The position numbers and the translations under genes are program-made. Shown here piece after piece: positions 24,869 to 33,228 of a DNA stretch of 64,000 nt. The DNA lies in contig CAJTVD010000001.1 in assembly GCA_910579495.1 (NCBI GenBank), forward strand, positions 161,968 through 225,967. Reading direction: 5' to 3'. How positions within the stretch are numbered: position 1 is the first letter of the stretch; every line of letters begins with the position of its first letter. This DNA is from an uncultured Lachnospiraceae bacterium (GTDB lineage: Bacteria; Bacillota; Clostridia; Lachnospirales; Lachnospiraceae). The notes under the pieces were generated by a model. The model searched no databases. It saw nothing but the letters and a program-made list of their open reading frames with translations, and was not told where the DNA came from.

Positions 24869-26519
24869 CCTGAAATATAAAAATAAACTGATCTTCACCT
24901 GCGTGCTGGTTGGGCTGATCCCCCTGATCCTGCTGGGGGTCTTCTGCTATTACCAGACCATTTCCCTTTTGCTTGGCAGGGAAAAGACTGCCCTGTCCCT
25001 GGCCGCAGGCACCGCCTACAGTTCCCTGGATTACCAGGTGCAGACCTATGAGAACCTGATCTCTTACCTGGCCCATTCGGAAACCATCGTAAAAGTGCCC
25101 TCCACAGACTACCAGAGCATTATGCAGAAATTTGATATCCTGACTTATGAATACGATGTGCTGATCAAGGATATCTCCACCCAGCATCCGGAAATATCCC
25201 AGATCACTGTATATGCAGACCGGGCAGATCTATGCCACGGCAGCCAGCTAAGGCCCCTGTCCGACCTGGAGCAGGAGAGCTGGTACGGCTCCCTGTCTGA
25301 GGCCGCCACCCCCATCTGGCATCTGGACCAGGAAGGGTATATCTGCCTGTTCCAGCGGATCCCCACTCCCTATATTGAGTATGTTACCTCCTATTCCAGC
25401 CACATTCTGTGTATCCGCCTGCGGCCTTCCCATTTTTTTGATGTGCTCACCGGGATCGCCAGCGATTACCATTTAAGTGTGGTTGGCGGCGGGGAAAGCT
25501 TCTACGAATATACAGATGATTCCATTGCCGGGAAATCTTATCCTCATGGGGACTGGGCCACAGAAAGCAGCCAGCCCCTCTCCAACGGCTGGATCGTCAC
25601 CTTAGAGAAGCCCTTCCTGCTCCTGGCAGCCCCTGCCAACAAAATGATCGGGATCATCTTTCTGATCACCCTGGCCTGCATGTTCCTGATCTATATGGTC
25701 AGTAACTATCTGTCCGAATTTTTTGCCCAGAAAGTCCACCTGCTGCTTTCTACCATGCAGCAAGTGGAAAAAGGCAACCTTTCCACCCAGTTAAGGGACG
25801 ACTGCCCGGACGAAATGGGGCAGCTTACCAACAGTTTCCAGCATATGATCAGGGAACTTGACCGCCTTGTGGTGGAGGATTACAAAAACAAGATCATATT
25901 AAAGGAGACCCAGCTTATGGCCCTGCAGGCCCAGATCAATCCCCATTTCCTGTACAACTGCCTTTCCCAGATCAACAGTAAGGCGCTTTTGAACCACCAG
26001 ATGGAGATCAGCCAGATGGCACAGCTTTTGTCCACCTTCTACCGCACTACGCTGAACAAAGGGAAATCGGAAACTTTGGTGGTGAACGAGATCAAAAATG
26101 TGAAAGCCTATATTGATATCCAGAGAATATTGAATGACAACGTTTTTGACGTGGCTTACCAGATCGACGAAAAGCTCCCGGAGCAGGAGATCCCCAACCT
26201 GCTCTTACAGCCACTGGTGGAAAACGCCATCGTCCACGGCATCCTTCCCAACAAAAAACGCCATGGCAACCTTTTCCTTACTGTCTCTTCGGTAAACGGG
26301 CTGATCCATTTCACCGTTATGGACAATGGCATTGGCATTGCGCCGGAGAAGATCCCCCTGCTCACCCAGACCCAGTCCGCAGGGTATGGGCTGAAAAATG
26401 TCCATGAACGGCTGCAGCTCACCTATGGCGGGGATCATGGGCTGAAGATCAACAGTATCCTCAATGAAAGTACCATGATCACCTTTACCATTCCGGTAGA
26501 TGACGGGGCGGCGAAATAA
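24840..26519 (+). CDS. YesM-type sensor histidine kinase
   Basis: A 559-residue membrane kinase. TM1 is at about 18-40, followed by an extracellular sensor region of about 220 residues, then TM2 (MIGIIFLITLACMFLIYM). A HAMP linker follows and then the His_kinase domain with the phosphoacceptor His in AQINPHFLYNCLSQI. The ATPase boxes are LLLQPLVENAIVHG, DNGIGIAP and GYGLKNVHERL. ATG 24840 follows GGAGGAATCTT inside the end of the regulator gene. It presumably senses the imported sugar or its binding protein. Confidence 0.93.
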   Translation: MKRILHFYLNLKYKNKLIFTCVLVGLIPLILLGVFCYYQTISLLLGREKTALSLAAGTAYSSLDYQVQTYENLISYLAHSETIVKVPSTDYQSIMQKFDILTYEYDVLIKDISTQHPEISQITVYADRADLCHGSQLRPLSDLEQESWYGSLSEAATPIWHLDQEGYICLFQRIPTPYIEYVTSYSSHILCIRLRPSHFFDVLTGIASDYHLSVVGGGESFYEYTDDSIAGKSYPHGDWATESSQPLSNGWIVTLEKPFLLLAAPANKMIGIIFLITLACMFLIYMVSNYLSEFFAQKVHLLLSTMQQVEKGNLSTQLRDDCPDEMGQLTNSFQHMIRELDRLVVEDYKNKIILKETQLMALQAQINPHFLYNCLSQINSKALLNHQMEISQMAQLLSTFYRTTLNKGKSETLVVNEIKNVKAYIDIQRILNDNVFDVAYQIDEKLPEQEIPNLLLQPLVENAIVHGILPNKKRHGNLFLTVSSVNGLIHFTVMDNGIGIAPEKIPLLTQTQSAGYGLKNVHERLQLTYGGDHGLKINSILNESTMITFTIPVDDGAAK

Positions 26520-26544
26520 AGGCAGGGTACACGCCCTGCCTTTT
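26518..26544. terminator. Bidirectional terminator after the two-component genes
   Basis: AAAGGCAGGG / CCCTGCCTTTT with a 6-base loop (26518-26544). A and T runs on both sides serve both converging transcripts. Confidence 0.85.
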
Positions 26545-26561
26545 ATGTATAACCTTTTTCT

Positions 26562-27590
26562 TTACCAGATGCCTAAAAGGCGCTGCATAAGCACGCTCAC
26601 ACAGGCAATGCCCACCCAGCAGCTAAACCCCATGAGGATGGGTTTCCCCCCGGTCTTCACCAGCTTAACAATATTGGTATTCATGCCGATAGCCGCCATT
26701 GCCATAATGATAAAGAACTTGGAGAGTTCCTTAAAGGGCTTGAAAAATCCCACTTCCACCCCTGCCAGTACAGAAACGGTGGTGATCAGGGATGCCAGCA
26801 CAAAAAACAGGATGAAAAATGGAAATACCTTTTTCAGGCTGAAATTCCCCTCCCCCTTCCCGCCTGCTTTTTTCATCTGGGCGGTGCGCCAGAATGCCAG
26901 CACAAGGGTGATGGGAATAATGGCAAGGGTACGGGTAAGCTTCACGATCGTGGCTGTATCCAGCGCATTGGCGCCGGGGTGCATGCCGTCCCAGGCGGAA
27001 GCTGCCGCCGTAACGGAGGAAGTATCGTTTACCGCAGTGCCTGCAAACAGCCCAAATCCCTCATTGGAAAAGCCAAGGGCAGCCCCCAGGGAGGGAAAAA
27101 CAAGCGCCGCTATCACATTGAAAAGAAAAATCACGGAAATAGACTGGGCGATCTCCTCATCGTCCGCCCCGATCACCGGTGCCGTAGCCGCAATGGCGGA
27201 GCCGCCGCAGATAGAGGAACCCACTCCTACCAGGGTAGATATATTGGATGGGATCCTTACCAGCTTATGCAGCAAAAAGGCAATCACCAGGGATGTGGTG
27301 ATTGTGGATAAAATAATAGGAAGGGACTGCATCCCCACCTTGGCGATCTCCGATAAGTTTAACCCAAAGCCCAGCAGGATCACCGCATACTGCAATATCT
27401 TTTTGGAGGTAAAGGTAATGCCCCCCTGCAGCTTTGACTTATCCTTTAAAACCAGTGTGATCACCATCCCTGCCAGAATGGCAAAAACCGGCCCGCCCAC
27501 CACCGGAAGCTGTTTGCCCAGCATTAAGCAGGGCAGGGCGATCGCCAGGCATAATAAGATCCCTGGCCCTTTCTTCTGTAAAAAGTCCAT
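26562..27590 (-). CDS. YeiH/UPF0324-family membrane transporter
   Basis: A 342-residue protein with about ten membrane helices. Signature segments are [20 protein letters not shown] and [19 protein letters not shown], which mark the UPF0324/YeiH family, often annotated as putative sulfate exporters. The start follows GAGGGGG. It is a single gene between the sugar island and spoIVB, in the position where spo0A is usually found in Clostridia. True substrate unknown. Confidence 0.88.
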   Translation of the reverse strand: MDFLQKKGPGILLCLAIALPCLMLGKQLPVVGGPVFAILAGMVITLVLKDKSKLQGGITFTSKKILQYAVILLGFGLNLSEIAKVGMQSLPIILSTITTSLVIAFLLHKLVRIPSNISTLVGVGSSICGGSAIAATAPVIGADDEEIAQSISVIFLFNVIAALVFPSLGAALGFSNEGFGLFAGTAVNDTSSVTAAASAWDGMHPGANALDTATIVKLTRTLAIIPITLVLAFWRTAQMKKAGGKGEGNFSLKKVFPFFILFFVLASLITTVSVLAGVEVGFFKPFKELSKFFIIMAMAAIGMNTNIVKLVKTGGKPILMGFSCWVGIACVSVLMQRLLGIW

Positions 27591-27769
27591 TTTTTGTCCC
27601 CCTCACTTTTTCATATTGTTTTTAATAAGTATACAGGATTCTGCCTGTTTCCGGAACCCCTTTCTTATTTTTTCCTGCCTGAAATTCCTCTGCCATATTA
27701 CGGTCTTTCCCTGAATGGCTTCCAAATCTTGCCCTGGACCCTGCCCGGAAATGGGAGCGGCTTAAGCCC

Positions 27770-29062
27770 TCAATGCATTAACATGTTTTCAATAAATATC
27801 CCATATCCCCTGGTAGGGTCCTGCACCAGGACATGGGTGATGGCCCCAATCAGTTTGTCATCCTGAATGATGGGGCTTCCGCTCATCCCCTGCACGATCC
27901 CCCCTGTGGCTGTGAGCAGTTCCGGGTCTGTGATCTCCAGGACAATCCCTCTGTTCACATTATCATTTTCCAGGTTGATGTTGGTGATCTCCACATCATA
28001 AATATGGGTCCCGTCTCCCAGGGAACAGATGATCTGGGCAGGCCCCTTTTTGATCTCCTGCTTTAATCCCAGGGGAAGATAATCGTATTCCGCATCAGCC
28101 ACAATATCCGGTGTGCATATGCCGAAGATCCCCCTGGGTGTGTTAGCCGTGATATCCCCCATGATATTGTTGTCATCATATTCAATGAAGCCTGTGAGTT
28201 CTCCCGGGGAGCCTGTGGCTCCTCTTGTGATCCCTATGATCTCCGTATGGTATAATGTCCCCCTGGACAGGGACATCAAGGTGCTGGTATCCACATCGTT
28301 GATCCCATGGCCCAAAGCGCCAAAGCATCCCTGGCCGTCGATATAGGTCATGGTTCCCACTCCCTGGGCGTTGTCCCTGACCCAGATGCCCATTTTGTAT
28401 TCTCCGTTTTGGTTCGGCTCCGGGCGGGCCTTAACCTCTATCCGGGCATCCCCCCGCTGTACCTGGAAGACCATCTCCTGCCCTTCACTGTGGCTGATTT
28501 TTTCTATCAGCTCTTTTTTGGAATTGATCTCCTCATCATTGATCTCCAGAATATAATCGCCTATCTGGAACACATATTTCCCGGGGCTTTTTTTCTGCCC
28601 TTCCTCCCCTTCAAAATCGCCGATGCCCACTACCAGCACTCCCTTTGTCCGCACATAGATACCGATCGGGATCCCCGCAGGCTTCAGCTTTAGATCCTGG
28701 ATCACCTCAAGGTTTACTTCCTTAAGGGGTATCACGCCAAAGAGTTTCAGTTGGAGCTTATATTGCTCTACCTGGCTTGCCTTTACGGTAACGGTTTTCC
28801 CAAGGTCTATATGGATCCTGTCCTTTGTATCAACGCCTGCGCTTGTCTCCACCGCCTCCCTGTACAGTTCCCCGGTTGCCGGTACTTTGAAATTCAATTC
28901 CTGTTCCACCCCCGCCTTGATCATTATGGTGGAAGGAACGCTGATCCACATAAAATAATATATGGAAAGGAGCAGCCCCAATAGGCCCAAGGTAAGTAAT
29001 ATATATAAAAATCTTTTATAAGTCAGAACCCTGCCATAAGTCGGTTCGAATAATCGTTCCAA
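27770..29062 (-). CDS. spoIVB: SpoIVB signalling serine peptidase (family S55)
   Basis: Forespore-secreted protease that triggers pro-sigma-K processing during sporulation. The 430-residue form has one N-terminal membrane helix (about 18-38), a PDZ domain at about 170-245, and an S55 domain. The catalytic His is in FGALGHGIND and the catalytic Ser in GMSGSPIIQDDKLIGA. TTG 29062 was chosen because the recN terminator (29101-29131) lies upstream of it and AAAGGA precedes it. The longer frame from 29152 would start before that terminator. It follows recN, as in other spore formers, but spo0A does not follow. Confidence 0.93.
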   Translation of the reverse strand: MERLFEPTYGRVLTYKRFLYILLTLGLLGLLLSIYYFMWISVPSTIMIKAGVEQELNFKVPATGELYREAVETSAGVDTKDRIHIDLGKTVTVKASQVEQYKLQLKLFGVIPLKEVNLEVIQDLKLKPAGIPIGIYVRTKGVLVVGIGDFEGEEGQKKSPGKYVFQIGDYILEINDEEINSKKELIEKISHSEGQEMVFQVQRGDARIEVKARPEPNQNGEYKMGIWVRDNAQGVGTMTYIDGQGCFGALGHGINDVDTSTLMSLSRGTLYHTEIIGITRGATGSPGELTGFIEYDDNNIMGDITANTPRGIFGICTPDIVADAEYDYLPLGLKQEIKKGPAQIICSLGDGTHIYDVEITNINLENDNVNRGIVLEITDPELLTATGGIVQGMSGSPIIQDDKLIGAITHVLVQDPTRGYGIFIENMLMH

Positions 29063-29100
29063 GCTTCCACATCCTTTATTTTTAATCAGGCATTTGCTGC

Positions 29101-29131
29101 CAAAAAAGGACATACTGGCGTATGTCCCTTT
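29101..29131 (-). terminator. Terminator after recN
   Basis: Minus strand GGACATAC, 4-base loop, GTATGTCC, then six T. It separates recN from spoIVB. Confidence 0.85.
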
Positions 29132-29202
29132 TAGTATGTGAAAAACTTGCAATTTTAATTTCAGTTTTTGATATTTTTCTTTCCAAATGTTAGAAAAGCA
29201 GT

Positions 29203-30888
29203 TTATTTTTTCTTGACCTTACAGGCTGTCTCTTTCATTTCCCTGGCATTGCCAAGCACCGCTTCTGTGAGTTCCCCGCTGCCAAGGAGCCTTGCCATCT
29301 CCCCAAGGCTTTCTTCCCCGGACAGCTCCCTGATCTTAGTAACTGTCCTATCGTTCTTTACGCCTTTTTCAATCATGAAATGGATATCTGCCATGGAAGC
29401 GATCTGTGCCAGATGGGTGATGCAGATGATCTGGTGGTTTCCTGAAAGCTTCCCTAATTTTTCCGCCACCTTCCAGGCAGTCTTGCCGCTGATCCCAGTG
29501 TCGATCTCATCAAAAACCAGGGTGTCCGTCTCATCCTTATCTGCAAATACTGTCTTAAAAGCCAGCATGATACGTGAAAGCTCCCCGCCGCTGGCAATCT
29601 GCCACAAAGGCTTCTGCGCCTCCCCGGGATTGGTGGATATGAGAAATTCCACTTTGTCGTAGCCCTCCGGCGTGAATTCTTCTTCCTTCGGCTCCACAGA
29701 TATGGAAAATGCCACATCCAGAAAGTTTAGGTCCACCATGGCGTCTTTCAGCTTTCTGGTAAGGGGGCCGGCAGCCTTTTTTCTAAGTGCGGAAAGTTTT
29801 TCGCACAGGGTAAGGATCTCCCTTTTTTCCTGGCCTGCTTTTTTCTTAAGCTCCTCCATGTATTCTTCAAAATGGGTGAGCTTTTCTAAGGCTTTTTGTT
29901 TTTCGTCCCTGGTCTTTAAGATCTCCTCAATAGAGCTTCCATATTTATCCCTCAGATGATTGAGCACGTTCAGCCGTTCCTCTAACTGGGCAAACTCCTC
30001 CTCGTCAAATTCCAGGCTGTCCCTGTACTGGGCCATGCCCCGGTTGAAATCATTTAAAAGGTCGTCAATATCCGTAAGCTGGGCGATCAGGGGGGCGCTT
30101 TCACTGTCAAATTTGCTTAATGCCTTAAGTTCCCTTAGGGCATGGTCTACCGCAAGCCCTGCGCTGCCTTCCGCTTCGTACCCTGTAAGCCCGTGTACTG
30201 TATAGACCACTTCTTTCATTTTCCTGGCATTGACCAGCCTGCGGTAACGGTTCTCCACCTGCTCGTCTTCCCTTGGGTCCAAGGCGGCAGCCTCTATTTC
30301 ATTGACCTCAAACTCCAGAAGCTTGGCTTCCCTTTCCCGCATTTTGCCGTCAAGCTGCTGCTCTTCCAGCTCCCCTGTGGTCTTTTTGTGCTCCCCAATC
30401 AGGTCTTTTAGCTGATCCTTCAGTTTCTCCGCCTTTTCCCCAATATAATCGTCCAGCATCTTTTTGGAGGCGGCGGGCTTAAGGAGGGACTGGTGCTCAT
30501 GCTGCCCATACATATCCAGAAGGCATCCTGCCAGATTTTTTAACTGTCCGGCACTGACGCTTTCCCCGTTTGCCCGGCATACGCTGCGTCCAGGGGTGAT
30601 TTTCCTTTGCAGCACCAGGATATTGTCTTCCTCAATGGGCAGGTCCATCTCCCTGGCCATGGCACACTGCTGCTCATTTAAGGAAAAGGCCAGCTCCACC
30701 AAAGCATAGTCTGCCCCTGTGCGGATATAGTCCTTGCCTGCCTTTCCTCCCAGGGCGATGTTGACCGAACCGATAATGATAGACTTTCCGGCTCCCGTCT
30801 CCCCGGTAAGGATGTTCATTCCCGGCGCGAAAATGACCTCCTGTTCATCAATGAGCGCCAGGTTTTTAACGTGTAAACTTTCAAGCAT
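29203..30888 (-). CDS. recN: DNA repair protein RecN
   Basis: SMC-like ATPase acting at double-strand breaks. The 561 residues show the Walker A motif LTGETGAGKSIIIGSVN at about 25-40 and a long central coiled coil (about 150-370). The C-terminal ABC signature region ASGGELSRIMLAFK is followed by Walker B LVFDEIDTGISG. The start overlaps no neighbour; it lies 33 bases after argR, the common argR-recN arrangement. Confidence 0.97.
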   Translation of the reverse strand: MLESLHVKNLALIDEQEVIFAPGMNILTGETGAGKSIIIGSVNIALGGKAGKDYIRTGADYALVELAFSLNEQQCAMAREMDLPIEEDNILVLQRKITPGRSVCRANGESVSAGQLKNLAGCLLDMYGQHEHQSLLKPAASKKMLDDYIGEKAEKLKDQLKDLIGEHKKTTGELEEQQLDGKMREREAKLLEFEVNEIEAAALDPREDEQVENRYRRLVNARKMKEVVYTVHGLTGYEAEGSAGLAVDHALRELKALSKFDSESAPLIAQLTDIDDLLNDFNRGMAQYRDSLEFDEEEFAQLEERLNVLNHLRDKYGSSIEEILKTRDEKQKALEKLTHFEEYMEELKKKAGQEKREILTLCEKLSALRKKAAGPLTRKLKDAMVDLNFLDVAFSISVEPKEEEFTPEGYDKVEFLISTNPGEAQKPLWQIASGGELSRIMLAFKTVFADKDETDTLVFDEIDTGISGKTAWKVAEKLGKLSGNHQIICITHLAQIASMADIHFMIEKGVKNDRTVTKIRELSGEESLGEMARLLGSGELTEAVLGNAREMKETACKVKKK

Positions 30889-30921
30889 ATGTTTCCTCCT
30901 TAGAAACTGCCCGGCCGTGGG

Positions 30922-31374
30922 CTACTCTTCCAGCACGCTTCGGATTTTTTCCATAACAGTTTCCGTATCTTCCACAGTTCTCACCGCCATCATAATGGTG
31001 TCATCCCCGGCAATGGAGCCCACGATCTCTTTCAGCTTCATGGCGTCAATGGCGGCGGCAACTGCCATAGCCATCCCGGAGACTGTTTTCACCACAAGGA
31101 TATTCTGCGCCATATCCATTGACACATAGCCATCCCGGAGCACCCGTATATATTTATCGCTGAGATAGTGGTCGCTGTGAATGAGTATGGTGTATTTCTG
31201 CCTGCCATCCCCCATGGGGACCTTTGACAGCTTAAGCTCCCTGATATCCCTTGACACAGTGGCCTGGGTAACCGCATACCCGGCTTCTTTCAGCCTCTCC
31301 GCCAGCTCCTCCTGGGTCTCAATCTCATATTGTTCCACCAGCTCCTTGATCTTCTGATGCCTGCTTTTTTTCAT
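30922..31374 (-). CDS. argR: Arginine repressor ArgR/AhrC
   Basis: Arginine-dependent DNA-binding regulator. The 150 residues comprise an N-terminal winged helix (about 1-70, with YAVTQATVSRDIRELKL) and a C-terminal hexamerisation/arginine domain with GSIAGDDTIMMAVRT. The start region carries copy A of a repeated translation-start element (31372-31421). A weak hairpin (31429-31451) separates it from nadK. Confidence 0.96.
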   Translation of the reverse strand: MKKSRHQKIKELVEQYEIETQEELAERLKEAGYAVTQATVSRDIRELKLSKVPMGDGRQKYTILIHSDHYLSDKYIRVLRDGYVSMDMAQNILVVKTVSGMAMAVAAAIDAMKLKEIVGSIAGDDTIMMAVRTVEDTETVMEKIRSVLEE

Positions 31375-31421
31375 ACTTTTACTCCCTGCATATCACAAGC
31401 CGTACCTGCGGTACTGCATCA
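31372..31421 (-). repeat. Translation-start repeat, copy A (argR)
   Basis: On the minus strand the element has GCAGTACCGCA, a variable 9-11 base segment, TGTGATATGC, a G-rich ribosome site, then GTAAAAGTATG ending in the argR start codon. About 39 of 50 aligned bases match copy C (counted by eye). CGCA and TGTG can pair to form a hairpin just before the ribosome site. Confidence 0.65.
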
Positions 31422-31422
31422 A

Positions 31423-31451
31423 TAAAATAGTTTGGAAGGAACTTTCAAACT
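31423..31451 (-). terminator. Possible weak terminator between nadK and argR
   Basis: Minus strand AGTTTG and CAAACT form a short imperfect stem followed by ATTTT. The stem is weak. Confidence 0.3.
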
Positions 31452-31474
31452 TTTCGGCATGCCGCCTGTACCGG

Positions 31475-32329
31475 CTAATCGCTGAGCTTTCTGTGAAGGG
31501 CCTCTAAAAAGCTTACCTGGCTCAGCTTAACGATCTCGGTGGTTTTTTCAGACTTTTTCACCTCGATCCTGTCCCCTGTCCGCAGGGTGACCTTGTGGCA
31601 TCCGTCAAAAATGGCTTCCACCGCCAGTTCCCTGCCATCCCTATGTCTTTCTATTTCCACCGTAACTTTGTCCCTGGGGGATAAGACAATGCTTCTGTTG
31701 TGCATGGAATGGGGACAGATCGGCGTAAGCAGTATCACCTCCGCTTTGGGTTCCACAATAGGGCCCCCTGCGGAAAGGTTATATCCTGTGGAACCTGTGG
31801 GCGTGGAGGCGATCACGCCGTCTGCATGATACCGATGGAGGAACTGGCCGTTCACATAGATATTAAAATTAATGATCTCCAGGGAACCTTTTCTGGTGAT
31901 GACGATATCATTCAGCGCCCTTGCCTGGTCCATGATGCCCTCGCTGTGATAGCTTTTTCCGCAGAGCATCATCCGCTTTTCTATCTGATATTTCCCCTGT
32001 ATGAGATTTTCCAAGGCATCCTCTATGCCGCTTTGGTTCACCTCGGTCAGAAATCCCAGGGTCCCCATATTGATCCCCAAAAAAGGGATATCCCGGGCGG
32101 CCAGGTCAATTGCCGCCTGGAGCAGGGTCCCGTCCCCGCCCAGCACCAGGATACAATCCGCCTGGCCGCCTGCCTGGATCTGGTAGGTGTACCCTTCCCC
32201 TCCCGTTTTGGGTGTCCCTGCGTCCACAAAGCAGGTCTTGCCCCGGCCTTCCAAGTATTTCCTGATAAAACCAGCAGTCTTTTGCTGGCTGTCCCTGGTG
32301 GGATTGGTGATCACATAAAAATGTTCCAT
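31475..32329 (-). CDS. nadK: NAD kinase
   Basis: Phosphorylates NAD to NADP. The 284 residues contain VLGGDGTLLQAA (the GGDG motif), GINMGTLGFLTEV and TPTGSTGYNLSAGGPIV, the three conserved blocks of the family. It lies 5 bases after the tlyA stop, in the usual tlyA-nadK-argR-recN order. Confidence 0.96.
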   Translation of the reverse strand: MEHFYVITNPTRDSQQKTAGFIRKYLEGRGKTCFVDAGTPKTGGEGYTYQIQAGGQADCILVLGGDGTLLQAAIDLAARDIPFLGINMGTLGFLTEVNQSGIEDALENLIQGKYQIEKRMMLCGKSYHSEGIMDQARALNDIVITRKGSLEIINFNIYVNGQFLHRYHADGVIASTPTGSTGYNLSAGGPIVEPKAEVILLTPICPHSMHNRSIVLSPRDKVTVEIERHRDGRELAVEAIFDGCHKVTLRTGDRIEVKKSEKTTEIVKLSQVSFLEALHRKLSD

Positions 32330-32334
32330 GCTGC

Positions 32335-33228
32335 CTACTCTCCGTCCAGTTGCTGGTGGGCATTCCGGACCGTTTCCCTGATCTGTGCCGAAATATCCTC
32401 CTGCCAGGAATACCCGCGTTTTTCTTCCATGATCCCTAATAGGGCATTTTCCGCTTCCTGCTCTTTGATGTTTTCCGTGGCTTTGGCCTTTTCCGGGTCT
32501 TTGCGCAGATGGATCAAATATTCAATATTTCCCTCCGGTCCTTTGATGGGGGAAAAATCCAGATGGAGAATAGAAAAACCTATGTAATCCGCATAATCGG
32601 CGATCTTCCGGACCACCTCTTCGTGTACCTTCCCTTCCCTTACCACACCCTTTTTCCCTACCTTCTCCCGTCCTGCTTCAAACTGGGGCTTCACCAGGCA
32701 CACCAGCTCCCCCTGGGCCTTTAGCAGGGTCCGTGCAGGAAGCAGGATTTTGGTCAGGGAGATAAAGGAAACGTCCACAGAGGCAAAATCCGGCGTATCT
32801 TCAATATCCCCCGGCTGCATAAACCGGAAATTCGTCTTCTCCAGGCAGACCACTTTTTCATGGCTTCTCAGCTTCCAGTCCAGCTGCCCATGGCCTACAT
32901 CTATGCTGTATACCCTGGCCGCCCCATTTTGGAGCATACAGTCTGTAAAACCTCCTGTGGAAGCGCCGATATCCATGCAGACCATGCCTTCCAGGGAAAT
33001 GCCAAACCGGCCAATGGCTTTTTCCAGCTTCAGCCCCCCGCGGCTGACATACTTCTGCCCGCCGCCTTTTACCTCAATGCGGGCTTTGTCCGGGTCAAAA
33101 AGGGTTCCTGCCTTGTCCTCCCTCTGGCCGTCAACAAACACACTGCCGCACATGATGATTGCCTTTGCCTTTTCCCGGGAGGGCGCAAAGCCGCCCTTTA
33201 CCACCAAAACATCTAACCGCTCTTTCAT
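32335..33228 (-). CDS. tlyA: TlyA-family rRNA 2'-O-methyltransferase
   Basis: A 297-residue protein with an N-terminal S4 RNA-binding domain (about 1-60) and an FtsJ-like methyltransferase with SAM motif DIGASTGGFTDCML. The K in RGGLKLEKAI and the D in FASVDVSFISL fit the FtsJ-type catalytic set. Family members methylate ribosomal RNA; in some bacteria they are named hemolysin for historical reasons. It overlaps dxs by 4 bases. Confidence 0.92.
   Translation of the reverse strand: MKERLDVLVVKGGFAPSREKAKAIIMCGSVFVDGQREDKAGTLFDPDKARIEVKGGGQKYVSRGGLKLEKAIGRFGISLEGMVCMDIGASTGGFTDCMLQNGAARVYSIDVGHGQLDWKLRSHEKVVCLEKTNFRFMQPGDIEDTPDFASVDVSFISLTKILLPARTLLKAQGELVCLVKPQFEAGREKVGKKGVVREGKVHEEVVRKIADYADYIGFSILHLDFSPIKGPEGNIEYLIHLRKDPEKAKATENIKEQEAENALLGIMEEKRGYSWQEDISAQIRETVRNAHQQLDGE

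Noticed and set aside
26500..27714. A 404-codon plus-strand open frame opposite the YeiH-type gene
   Set aside because: It starts inside the bidirectional terminator region and reads antisense to clear transporter motifs on the minus strand.
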